From Rosa chinensis (Eukaryota > Streptophyta > Magnoliopsida > Rosales > Rosaceae), in assembly GCF_002994745.2 (NCBI RefSeq), contig NC_037094.1:23847001-23911000 (forward strand): a DNA stretch of 64,000 nucleotides. Direction: 5' to 3'. How positions within the stretch are numbered: the stretch's first letter is position 1; each line of letters opens with the position of its first letter. Below are positions 11,103 to 21,765 of the stretch, one piece after another. The notes under the pieces were generated by a model. The model was given only the letters and a program-made list of their open reading frames with translations, was not told the DNA's origin and ran no database searches. Both the position numbers and the translations under genes were made by a program.

Positions 11103-11966
11103 TTGGCTAAAAAATTCAACACTGACATACCAGTTGATAAGCCCAAGCTTGACCTAGACAAGGAGATGGACGAGACAGAAGTGGTAGACACTTCCTGCAA
11201 CATGGTTTATGCACTTCCCGCGAGGTATGTGCTACCAGTCACCGTGCAGGAGTGTGTGGAAGCTGAAGGAGGCAGCGAACAGCCTTTGCAGATTACCTCA
11301 GCAGCCACGGCACTTGTGGAAGAAGCTGTGTTCTTGGAAACAGAGGATGCCAACACTAGAGAGTCCTTCATGAGCTTTACAAAACCAACACCTGCTATGG
11401 TCCAACACATGAGACCTCTATATATCACAGCGGAAATTGGCGGCACCAAAGTCAGCAAGATCATGGTCGACACTGGAGTGGCAGTTAATGTCATTACTAC
11501 AAGGACTATGCACTTGCTTGGAATTAAAAAAGAAAGGATTCAATCTACATCTCTCACGCTTAAGAACTTCGCGGGGACTGTAACAAAGACATTGGGCTTA
11601 TTATTCCTGCGTATCAAGGTCAGCCCTGCAGAGGGGGTATATGCTTTCTTTGTGACAGACTGCTATGCGACGTATAGCGCCATTCTAGGTAGAGACTGGA
11701 TCCACCGGAGTTATTGTGTTCCGTCAACTCTTCATCAGGAATTGATTATGTGGAACAAGGCTGAAGTGATTAAGGCTGATCCTCGCCCGTTCTCTGTTTC
11801 TGTGAATTATGTAGATGCCAGGTACTACTTGGAGCCAATCACTCCATTACAGATTAGTGGCATCGATGACAAAGGCAGCCCCACAGGGGTGACGGCCTCT
11901 AAATTGGCACAGTGGGGGCTCACGCTCGCAAAGGAAGGCCTAGTCACGCTATGCCCAAACCTTTAA
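11103..11966 (+). pseudogene. Ty3 aspartic protease region
   Basis: A 287-codon open stretch containing a retropepsin-like domain: YITAEIGGTKVSKIMVDTG carries the catalytic DTG (usual D-S/T-G), and the second half shows the hydrophobic ILGRDWIH motif that follows the flap region. The enzyme cuts the polyprotein into mature parts. The stretch itself is intact, but it is cut off by a stop at 11964-11966, and the next segment of the polyprotein (from 11974) is in another frame, so a frameshift lies at about 11967-11973. Confidence 0.85.
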
Positions 11967-11973
11967 ATAATTA

Positions 11974-13446
11974 ATGGATTACGACCTTCCAGAGGAAGGG
12001 ATAAAGGCCTTCCACTCTTTGTACGAGAGATTATCCTCGTATCTGTTAGAAAAAGAGGCCTACGATCGAGTCGCGACCTTGGAAATAGTTAACGTGGAGC
12101 TCTCTGACCATGAAGAGGAAGAGGAAGACATTCAGCTCGCCCCAACAGCATTGGATGACACACCTCCTAAGATCAGGGACCCTATTTAAAAGGTCAATCT
12201 TGGAACCAATGACGAGCCCATGGAAGTGGCTATCAGTGCGTATTTAGAGCCTAGCGAGAAGGAGAGGCTCATTGACTTATTGCTGGAGTTCAAGGAATGC
12301 TTCGAGGAAAAATACGAAGACATGCCAGGCCTGTCACCGGATTTGGTATGCCATCAGTTGCCAACACTCCCTGACAAGAGGCCTGTGAAGCAAGAGCCGC
12401 GAAGAATGAATTTGGAGACCCAGGTTCTAGTTAAAGAAGAAGTCGAGAAAATGCATAATTCGGGCATCATCAGGGTGGCCAAGTACAATAAGTGGCTATC
12501 TAACATAGTGCTTGTTTGCAAGAAGAATGGCAAGATGCGAGTCAGTGTGGATTACAGAGACCTTAATGTGGCTACACCTAAAGATGTTTACCCCATGCCG
12601 GTAGTGGATATGTTGGGTAGATTTTCCACATATCAGAGAACCATGAACCTGATCTTCCACGACATACTTGGGAAGATTTTAGAGGTTTACATTGATGACA
12701 TGGTCCTGAAGTCTAAGAAGCGAGGGGACCATATCGTAGATCTCATAAAAGTTTTCGAGCGCATGCGACTACACAAGCTCAAGATGAATCCCGCCAAATA
12801 TATGTTCGGAGTTCAGGCATGTGACTTTCTAGGGTTCATAGTCCATCAGAGAGGAATCAAGGTCCCTGAAGATAAGGCAAATGCGGTCATCAACACATCT
12901 CCCCCGCGAACGAAGAAGGAGCTATAGTGACTGTTGGGTAAGATCAACTTTTTGTGACAATTCATCTCTAATTCTGTAGGTAAAATCCAGCCTTTTTTCC
13001 CGCTGCGTAAGTTACAGGGGCAGAACGAGTTTGTGTGGGAACTTCAACATCAAGAGGCTTTTGACAAGATCAAGGCCTACCTGGAAAGTCTGCCAGTGAT
13101 AGTTCCCCCCAAGGCTGGTTTTCCATTAAAATTATATATTTTAGCAGCGGAGGCTTCCATTGGCAGCCTCCTCGCTCAGGATGACGAAGCTAGCGTCGAA
13201 CATGCTATCTTTTACCTCAGTAGGACGCTCACAGATTGCGAAACAAGGTATACTGCAATGGAAAAGCTGTGCCTTACTCTATACTTCTCCGCATGCAAGT
13301 TGTGACATTACATGTTATCCTTTACTACTTGCATCATCGCTCAGACCGATCTGGTTAAATATATGCTGTCGCGACCTATCCTAAGGGGTCGCATCGGCAA
13401 ATGGGTGCTTGCCTTGTCAGAATTTTCGCTACAATATGTGCCTTAG
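11974..13446 (+). pseudogene. Ty3 reverse transcriptase and first RNase H (broken, RT core deleted)
   Basis: From 12220 the frame shows RT motifs: KEEVEKMHNSGIIRVAKY, then SNIVLVCKKNGKMRVSVDYR, then YPMPVVDML. Directly after this, at about 12618, the sequence jumps to TYQRTMNLIFHD and YIDDMV, so roughly 50 residues are missing, including the motif with the first catalytic Asp. The connection and RNase H follow (13033-13305, with YLSRTLTDCETRYTAMEK). In-frame stops are TAG at 12925, TGA at 12955, TGA at 13303 and TAG at 13444; each replaces a codon that is conserved in related elements. Confidence 0.88.
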
Positions 13447-13452
13447 AAAGCA

Positions 13453-14427
13453 GTGAAAGGACAAGCCATCGCCGACTTTCTTACACATCACCCCATGCTG
13501 GACGTTCCCGCGGTAAGAGACTTAGAAGTCGCTGCTGAAACTGTAGATCGCCCGGATTTGGCATGCTTGCCAGAATACGCCATGCTATATCAAGCTACAG
13601 TTTTACTCCAACCATGGGTGTTATATTTTGATGGCTCGAGAACAGAGACATTGGCAGGAGCCAGAGTCATCTTGGAAAATCCAACTGGCGATCGTTTCTA
13701 CTATTCCTTCCAATTAGAGTTCTGGTGCACCAACAATCAGGCCAAATATGAGGCCCTCATTATTGGCTTAAAGGTGTTGCTAAAACTGGGAGTCAGAGAC
13801 ATCCAGGTACTCGGTGATTCTTTACTCGTGATCAATCAGCTTCGCGAGAAGTACAGATGCTCCAGCTACTTGCTTGCACCGTATTTGAGTCGCGCTCTTG
13901 AACTTCTGGCCCAATTTGAAGACATGGACTTGGAGTATATTCCTCGCGAGCCCAACTTCGCGGCTAATGAACTCGCTCAATTAGCTATAGGCGTTACATT
14001 GAAATATGGTGTTCGCGAGCGAATTCTAAAGGTTGAGCGACACACTCTGCCTTCGTGGCTTGCACGCCCTGACCCGCCAGAACAGTCCACAATGGCGGCT
14101 CTTGATCCCATTGATGTGGATTGGCGTATCCTATTAATCGCCTACCTCACGCAGCCAAATCCTACTATAGACATGAAAATCCATTTTCTGGCACTAAATT
14201 ACTTCCTCAGAGGGGACGAGCTATGTCAATGTGGAGAAGATGGCATCAACTTCAGGTGTGTCTATGGCCGCGAAGAAAAACGATTAATGCGAGAAGAGCA
14301 TGAAGGCGTGTGTGGGGCCCATCAAGCAGGTCCGAAGATGCGCTGGCTCATCAGGAGACATGGGTACTATTGGCCTAGCATTTTGAAGGACTGTATCGCA
14401 TTTGCGAAAGGATGTCAAGATTGCTAG
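13453..14427 (+). pseudogene. Ty3 second RNase H domain and integrase zinc finger
   Basis: A 324-codon open stretch. The opening VKGQAIADFLTHHP is the conserved linker after the first RNase H. The second RNase H shows WVLYFDGSR (catalytic Asp), NNQAKYEALIIGL (catalytic Glu) and VLGDSLLVINQ (catalytic Asp), typical of the extra RNase H of Tat elements. Then comes the integrase HHCC finger: HEGVCGAHQ and CIAFAKGCQDC. The stretch ends at a TAG (14425-14427) where related elements have Gln. Confidence 0.88.
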
Positions 14428-15350
14428 GCTTATGGACCAGTCCAGCACATTCCTAATATTCCCATGCAACCCATCATTAAACCTTGGCCTGCGCGAGGCT
14501 AGGCTTTAGACTTGATCAGATTGATTCACCCACATTCTTCATTCCAGCACAAGTTCATCATCGTCGCTACTGATTTCTTCACTAAATGGGTGGAAGCTGA
14601 GCCCTTGAAGGAGGCCTCCGGTGCCACCATTCGCCAATTCATCTTTCGCAATATTATATGCAAGTTTGGCATCCCAGAGGTTTTGGTCTCTGACAGGGGG
14701 GGCAGAATTCATGGATGGTGATGTAGAGAAGCTCGTCAATGACTATGGTATCCAGTTTATCCATAGCACACTTTATTATGCTCAATCCAATGGTCAAACA
14801 GAGGCCAGTAACAAGATCATCATTACTCTGTTGAAAAAGATGCTTGTTGAGAACCCTCGCCAGTGGCATGAAACATTATATGAGACACTATGGGCTTATC
14901 GCACTTCCAAGCGGAACCCCCTACTGCCACTACCCCTTATCCGATGATATTTGGCCATGATGCAGTTCTCCCTTTGGAAGTGAATGTTCAATCCCTGCGC
15001 GTGCAAGATCAGCACCACTTGATCAGTGAAGATTACGTCCAGGCTATGTGGCAGAAACATGAAGACCTTAGCGATAAGCACTTACAAGCTTTGGACAACT
15101 TAGTAATGGAAGAACAACGCATCGCTTGTGCCTACGATAAGCAGACGCACGGTAGCAGTTACAAAGAAGGGGAGCTGGTTTGGAAGGCGATTTTGCCATT
15201 AGGCGAGAAGTTGACTCACCGCGGTAAGTGGACTCCGCGTTGGGAAGGACCTTTGTCGTTCACAGAATTTTGGAGGGTGGGGCATTTCACCTGAAAGATT
15301 TGGACGGCGACCTCCACCGCAACCCCATTAACGGCAGGTTCTTGAAGAAA
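14428..15350 (+). pseudogene. Ty3 integrase core and C-terminal part (frameshifted)
   Basis: The core follows in the same frame after stops at 14425 and 14500: FIIVATDFFTKWVEAEP (first catalytic Asp) and EVLVSDRGG (second catalytic Asp). In the run of G at about 14695-14702 the frame shifts; the next frame gives YYAQSNGQTEASNKI with the catalytic Glu. A further shift near 14930 leads to TTPYPMIFGHDAVLPLE and the basic C-terminal domain, and a last shift near 15270 to GAFHLKDLDG and FLKKYYPRV. All three acidic residues survive but on three frames. Confidence 0.85.
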
Positions 15351-16610
15351 TATTACCCCCGTGTTTGGGAATTCGAAGATCCACCAATTCCGCCTGTTTC
15401 TGGGGGGCAAGGGGGCAACCATAGTCTTCCTTGGTTTGCGTCCTCCCTTCCATTTTGGCCTTTTCTGTGGCCTCATTCTCCTGTTTTCGCTTCACCTACT
15501 AAGACTAGGGGGCAATACTCTACGCATTAAGGCTTGTTTTAGCGGCCTTACATATCCCTATGTATCCCTTTTGTTTGTGGTAATTTTTTACAATGATTTC
15601 ATTTTTACAAGTATTTCTTTTGACAATAAGTGTCAGAAGCATGTAACAGGGCCTATACCAGAGGCCATATTATATAGACAGATTGAAAATATAGGAAGAA
15701 ATATGCTTGGATTCATAAAGTGGCTTTGCGGCCAAAAGCAATACAAACACGTGTGCAAATTACAAAGCCATCAGTGGCTGAAAATCATAAAAAATTTTGG
15801 ATTCTAAGTCTTTGTCTCCAGAGGGGTCAGTGAAATGATCGCTCTTCCTCTTTCTCTCTTCACCCTCCTCTGATCAGAGTCGCCGCTACTACCATGGGTA
15901 CTGGAAGAGGAGGGAAGGAAATAATCCATCGCAACCCTTCCAGTTAGTTATCCTCCGGGATGGATATGGTCATCAGAGCAGAGTGTGGCCCAGCTGCCTC
16001 AACTCCCTCAAGGGGAAAAACAGAAGTCTGTCCTTCAAACCCTTGAGGTAGGGCGCCGAAGAAGAGCGCGGGGCCTCAATTGGCCTTCCACCCTTCTTTT
16101 GTTTGCTCCACATGAGGGAACCTAAAGAGAGAGACTCCCTAGGATGTGGTACCCCGCGTGTTCTTCAGCCTAACTGGAACCGGTGAGTCCCGTCTAGACT
16201 TTCTGAGGCCAAAAACATGCGGCTGGACCTGAGATTAGGCCATAAGGCCTACCCAGGAAGTGAGATTAAGCCATAAAGCCTAGGATATAGAGGCTAAAAG
16301 CAGGAAGTGGAGATGATTTCAAGAATAGGAGGAAGAGAAGTAGGGATTGCAAGACATTTTCTGGTTCCAACATGGTTGCATGTATTTGCACTCCTACGAT
16401 ATAGGTATTTATAGGGGCCAACTTAAGTGGCCTCAGCCCTTTGGTCTTGGCAGTTGAAGTAGATTCAACGCCATCAATGGGGTCATTAAGGGAATTCAAT
16501 GTTATGATCTCAGAAATGAACAAAATTGAATACGCGTGGACAACAGAGCAGTCTCCAAGGAGGTAACTGCCCCATTTCGAGTTTATCCCTTTGAAAATAG
16601 CTTTAAACAG
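15351..16610. other. Ty3 spacer between pol and antisense gene
   Basis: No gene seen. A duplicated phrase GAGATTAGGCCATAAGGCCT / GAGATTAAGCCATAAAGCCT occurs at about 16231 and 16261. The stretch is inside the element and contains the 3' end region of both the sense polyprotein and the antisense gene. Confidence 0.5.
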
Positions 16611-19600
16611 TTAAGGCGAAATTGATATCACTTTGTTATCTACGAAGATAAAACAAAAATTTGGGCCAGCAAAGTGGGCTAAATAGATAATATTAATATT
16701 GTTCATACAAAATAATGGGCCTAATACTAGAGGCCCAAAGTTTCCACTTGCATAAGTTAGGCAGAGAAAATGTTCGTCCAGGCAAAAACTCTCATCAGCA
16801 GCAGCTTGGGCGGCCTGTTGGGCTGCCACACGGGCTATGGGTTGTTCCAGTTGAGATTCCTCAAGGGCAAGCCTGGCCATCACAGTAGTTAATTGGGTCT
16901 GAAGATCCTGAATCTGGAACCGGAGGTGGTTTCTCGCAAGCGTCAATTCCCTGACGAGATTGGCCCGGTCACCCAAAGAGTCGCGTGAATTGTCCATCTG
17001 ATAAGCAAGGGCCTGATAGTGTGCCTGGGTCTGCCTGGCTTGCGTGGTCACAGCCGCCTTCTTATTGAGCCATTGGGGGCGATCCTGCAGCAGCTGGTCA
17101 ATATCAATGAACTGAGCTTCAGTGATGGCTCCCTCGCAGAGAAGTACCCTCAGGTACTCCAATACTCTCATGGGCGCGCCGGGGGTCAGAATGTTAGGGC
17201 CTAAGAGGTGACAGAGGCCTTCTCTAGCATCGTCTACAACCCCAGGTGGGACCACCTCAAGCACGCGAGCCAGCATCTCTAGTCTTGAAGGAGGCACAGG
17301 CGGTAGGTTGGGATCCACAGCGACAGGAGCCTCAAGAGGCTCCGCGACAAGAACTACCTCTGGCACTGGTTCATGAAGTACCTCTTTCTCTGCTTCAAAC
17401 ACTTGGAGGGCATATGGGGCAGGTTCCTGGTCAGCCGGGTTTCCACCATCCGGCTCAGCGGGGTTCTCAATAACAATTTCCTCGACAGCCACTGCCACTT
17501 CCTCATTAGGAGCGACATTCTGATCCTGGAAGGAAGTGTTAGAATGTGAAAAAGAGTAAGGCGGGAACCAGGGTGGAAATATTTACAAGGAAACATACCT
17601 CTTCAACAGGTGACTCGTGGGGAGCATCGGTTATCATTTGTTCTTGGGCAATCTCGAGAGGGTTGGCCAAAACAGGCATTATCTGCTCTAGGATGAGCTT
17701 TGCAGGTGGCTGCTTGCGAGAGGATTCTGTTGGTGGCGCTCTTTCTTCAGCCTCAGGCGAGCTGTCATCCAGAATCTGCACTGGCACCAGGGGCAGCTGC
17801 GAGTCACTCGCGGTATTAATTGGAGGTGGAGGATTGGTCGAATTAGGCCGTGCTTGGGTTTGAGATGAGGGAGCTCCGTCGCCAGCGGTAGATGATCCTT
17901 CACCAGTTGGTCTTAAGGGCCTACGACGGACCTGTAAGCAAGGAGCGTTATAGGCTCAGACATAACGATGGAATGAAAATTTCGGTGCTCGCGTTAAGTA
18001 TGAATTACCAGTCGAGATGCGAGTGGTTCATCTTCTGCCTACTGGTCGGTCCGGGGGTCAGCGTGATTGCGTTTGTGGGCCAAAGTGGCGGCAAGTTGTC
18101 GGGGTCAAAAGAGAATTAAGTTAGACTGTCGAGAAAATGTCAGAATATTAGATTCTAAGAGGAAGTCCTTACAGTTTGTGGGTCGTCGTCGTCGGAAGAA
18201 GAAGAGTCTTCAACTTCAGGCTCTATGGCGACAGCTTTTTGTTTAGCAACTTGACCAGTGGCCGGAGGAGCATCCACTACGCGGCTGCCGGAAGGTGGAA
18301 CACGTCCCTGCTGCATTAAAATTTAAACATTTTAGGGCAGGTTAAAAGCGTGGAGTTAAAAGCGAAAGAAGAAAATGGAGACATTCTAGGGCAGGTTACC
18401 TCTTGTAAGGGCTCGCAGATAACAATGCCGACTTGAGCAGGACATGGGGCTCATGCGGGTCTCCGAGCCGGCTCGGGTAGTGGAGATCGCACCTCATCTT
18501 CAGGGAAGCGACCAAGCAGTTCGGTATCAACATCATAGGAATACCGTAGATCTTGGAAGATGGTCGCAAAGAGTTCATCATCCCTTTCTCTCCAACAGTT
18601 GACGGAGACTTCTTTCCACCATTGATCATAATCTTCGAAGGTCCCATCAACAGGAGGGAGTTCGTTGGCCCAGTTGGGGAGATCGACCAATGCAAGCATG
18701 CATTGGGCTAGTAGAGGCCCAGTTGACCAATTCTGCTCCAGGAGGTGTTATAGTTCCAGGCATCGAAGAGGGGGAATGGTACTAACTGAATCAGCCCGAT
18801 TTAGCGAGCAAAGTGGTTGGGCGCGTAAAGCTCATAACTGAGTTCTTATGCGGTGAGTCTAATGTCTGAGCAGGAGATCGCGTGGCGAAAAGCCAAGCGC
18901 GTGCGATCACTATAATTAACATCCCCAGGAAGGAACCCATGTTCAAGTAGAGGCGGGAATCTCCTATTGATCACTAAGTCGAGGTGCGACATTTCGTGCA
19001 GGAGGTACAAATATGAAAAACACTCGGAATAGGGCGGGGATGTGTACCTTACCTCGCTGCAGAGCCATCGTCCAAGAAGAGTGTCAGCTGGTGGTAGCGG
19101 CGGAATGTCGTCGCGGTTGAAGAATGGAAAGTAAATTTGAATCCAGAAGGGGCTTGAGATGTTAGTTTTGAAAGGATGCATGGTGGCCTGATATAAAGTG
19201 TGGTAGAGGGCGCCTAGAACCGGTTGTCCGAGCCCTACGCGGTGGCCGTTATAGAGGACCTTCACGAGAGAAGTCCAAGGACTAGTGAGTTTGTTGGCGG
19301 AGATGCAGAAGATGAACTTGCACAGCCAGTACTCTAGGAAGCCAATTCCTCCGGTCGTGTTGTGTTCTCTGTGGTAATGGGACAACCACCGCGGGTAGGA
19401 ACCGTTATGAGAGCTGCGGCCGGTTTGAGCCATTGTCAAAGTGAAAGTGACAGAGTCAATTAAATTGGCCATGTACATAGGCCTCGCCGTCAATGGGTAA
19501 CCTAGTAATAGTGAGGATGTCTAGTAGAGTGATGCTCATTTGGCTGAATCGAAAGTCAAAAGTGTTGGTAGCGGTGTTCCAAAAACAAAGAAAGGCAGCC

Positions 19601-20043
19601 AGGGGTGAACGATTGCCACTGTGCGGAAGGCAAAAGCAGAGATCAATAGTCTGAGTAATACCTGCCGTGTCCTAGCGAGTTAGATCTCGCGTTCGAACTT
19701 CGTGATACCATGAGAGCTTCACCGTGTTGATGGTGGTGGGCCAATGCCCTATTTTGGCTTTGTGCAGATGTGCACCCTAGCTAGTGAAATCTCCAGGTGT
19801 TCTTTTGAGGACCGGAATGGGTCGTCGGATGGGCAGACCGTAAAGGACGAGCACGTCGTCCGGGATGGAATCTCGCGGTGAAGGGCCCAATCTGGCATGT
19901 TACTTTGGGAGTCTGAGAAGCAGAGGTCTTTGGACGATGGTATGGATGAAACAACGGGCACCTACGCTGGTTCCCCAAGTGTGGACTGCTTTCTCGTTAA
20001 GTTCCTCTTCCTGATCGATGATCATTTTCTTTGGGGGAGCCAT
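16611..20043 (-). pseudogene. Antisense gene within the Ty3 element: plant mobile domain (PMD, aminotransferase-like) protein, multi-exon, decayed
   Basis: Read on the minus strand from an ATG at 20043. The first stretch (about 19750-19500) contains IGHWPTTINTVKLSWYHEV and FDFRFSQMSITLLDILTIT followed by LPIDGEAYVHG, the recognisable core of the plant mobile domain. It continues at 19493-18846 with GFLEYWLCKFIF, LYNGHRVGLGQPVLGALYH and FSYLYLLHEMSHLDLVI. Later exons by splice signals: end at 18400; 18310-18173; an unclear one near 18000-18115; 17931-17599; 17525-16611 (long, Pro/Ala/Glu-rich then helical, stop at 16611). Several stops and frame changes lie in the first half. The domain is shared by host regulators of silencing and by transposon-carried genes. 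Here all exons lie inside the element and on the opposite strand to gag-pol. Confidence 0.75.
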
Positions 20044-20291
20044 TTCTAGGTTTCTGTAGGGAGGTGTATGGAGCAAGGAGTTTTCTGGGTTCAGGAGACT
20101 GGAAGGGTTTCTGATGTGACAGGTCTGAAGTGGCTGCGAGATTTAAATAAGAGATTTTGTGAGGGAAACGATACGGCGAAAAGACAGTTTGCAAAGCGAA
20201 TGGACGCAACCCTCATTAATGGCCTCGTTTCGATCGTCAGGTGTGTCGTTTAAGTCCCCTTCAATCAATTACTTCTCACGAGCCTGATTTC

Positions 20292-20307
20292 AGGGCCTGG
20301 GGGGCAA
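20292..20307 (+). other. Polypurine tract of Ty3 element
   Basis: A G-rich run including CCTGGGGGGCAA sits directly before the TG start of the 3' LTR, the right place for plus-strand priming. Confidence 0.6.
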
Positions 20308-20991
20308 TGTTTGAGCCCAAAAGTATTTTTGGCGAGACCCCTTAGGGGATTTAGCACAGCAGGCCGATACCTGCAGCCCAAAAATAAGCCTAGTTGGGTT
20401 TGGGTTATAACTTCACCCATTCCGTGATCCATAAGGAAAACGAGTCCTTATTGGAGTTAGGTAGCGGAGATTGAATAGGAAACTTCAATCAATAATCCTT
20501 CTATTGCAAGGAACAGTCGAAACTCTAGGTATAAATACCAGGTTTCAAGGAGGAATTAACAACAACTCTTCAATCAACTAATCATACAGATTATCAAAGC
20601 CTCTCCGGAGTAAACCTACTTGCAACCTAGGCGCAACCCATCGAAGCAAGGGTAACGCCCTCGCAACCCAGCGAAGCTAAAGATACGCTTTAGCAAACCC
20701 GTGCTTTCTCCAAACTTCTCAGTGATTGCTCTGCTCAACCTACAACATTAAGTATCGATTCGGTGACGCGAAGAGATCACAACCAAAGCCCTTACCCGTA
20801 AGGCAAGAAGTCCTTTTCCGGAAGGCAGAGAAAAGAACCTTGTGACGAGGTTGGTGCTCTCCTCGTCCACATCGTTTGATCAAGAAGTCAGGTCAAGGGA
20901 TTCTCTGACGATTGCACCCCATTGTGCTGGCACGCCTGCGCACACGTTCAAAAGAGACTGTTTACACCCATACTGGTTTTGGAGCCAAACA
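20308..20991 (+). repeat. 3' LTR of Ty3 element
   Basis: Same start (TGTTTGAGCCC) and end (CCAAACA) as the 5' LTR, TATA box at 20530-20537. It has an extra block around 20635-20670 that looks like an imperfect tandem copy of the neighbouring CGCAACCCAGCGAAGC unit. Followed by AACCC (20992-20996), the right target duplication. Confidence 0.92.
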
Positions 20992-20996
20992 AACCC

Positions 20997-21443
20997 TAGA
21001 TTCTTTTGTTGGCCTAGGAAAACAAACTCTAGTACTTCTTCTCAATGGGAGAATGGATTGGTGGTTGAGATTCCCTCAATCCACTCAGACGTACTTAACC
21101 CCATTCTATGTGCATTTACCTATAATGGATTTTCCTTTCCTTGCCTTTATCTTATTAGTCATTTAGAATTGTTGTTCTTTGTTATTATTATTAGTTGTGT
21201 AATTATATATTTGCCAACTTCTTTTCATTTCGTCATGTTATATCTTTATCTTGTCCTATTGGGTGATTTGTGTATTGACATGTCGAGACTCGTGTAAGTG
21301 CACCATATATATAAGGATTAAAGTTGGGAACTCTTTGACACTCAAATGTTATAAAAAAGAAGTGTGTATTTTTTTAAAACATTGTAATATAAATGATACT
21401 TTTATTGTCACACCATCATTGAGATGTTAACAGAACTCACAAA
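20997..21443. other. Flank right of the Ty3 element
   Basis: AT-rich with no gene that I can support. It continues the host context that begins left of 7057. Confidence 0.4.
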
Positions 21444-21560
21444 AGAGGTAGTTCAGTACCTTTTGGTCTAGCGACATAATCTCTCATTCGTAAGTGGGAG
21501 GTTGTGAGTTGACTCATGAAAAACTAATTGTAGCATTTGAGTTGTTTATTTGATAAAAAA
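21444..21560 (+). mobile_element. SINE-like unit
   Basis: The unit starts with a tRNA-like head: GTAGTTCAGTACC resembles a polymerase III A box, and GGTTGTGAGTTGACTC about 45 bp further on resembles a B box. It ends in an A run (21554-21562). A related unit occurs in the opposite strand at 63395-63470. Confidence 0.5.
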
Positions 21561-21746
21561 AAACTCCAAAAGTGTTTGAAAAAAATGTTATTGCCAAACT
21601 TGTGCAAGATAGTTTAGTATTTTACTTGCTAATTGTGTAATCTTTGTTGTAATGTTGAAGAAATAATGCATATTTGATCATAACTTAGGTTGGTGTTATA
21701 GTTTTTTGGGCTTTCTAGTAAGAATTTTTAAAATAAGGACTTGGTA
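21561..21746. other. Short spacer between SINE-like and LINE-derived units
   Basis: AT-rich, no gene or repeat recognised. Confidence 0.4.
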
Positions 21747-21765
21747 AGGATTCACAAATTAAAAG

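Larger units (their letters stand above)
7062..20991 (+). mobile_element. Ty3/gypsy LTR retrotransposon, Tat-type, decayed, with antisense gene
   Basis: Two LTRs starting TGTTTGAGCCC and ending GAGCCAAACA bound the element, and AACCC flanks it on both sides (7057-7061 and 20992-20996). Inside, in order: gag, aspartic protease, reverse transcriptase, RNase H, a second RNase H domain, integrase, a long spacer, an antisense multi-exon gene, then a purine-rich tract and the 3' LTR. A second RNase H and a long pol-to-LTR region with extra coding sequence are hallmarks of the Tat lineage. The sense polyprotein carries many stops, at least three frame changes and an internal deletion in reverse transcriptase, so the copy cannot move on its own. 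Confidence 0.92.
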
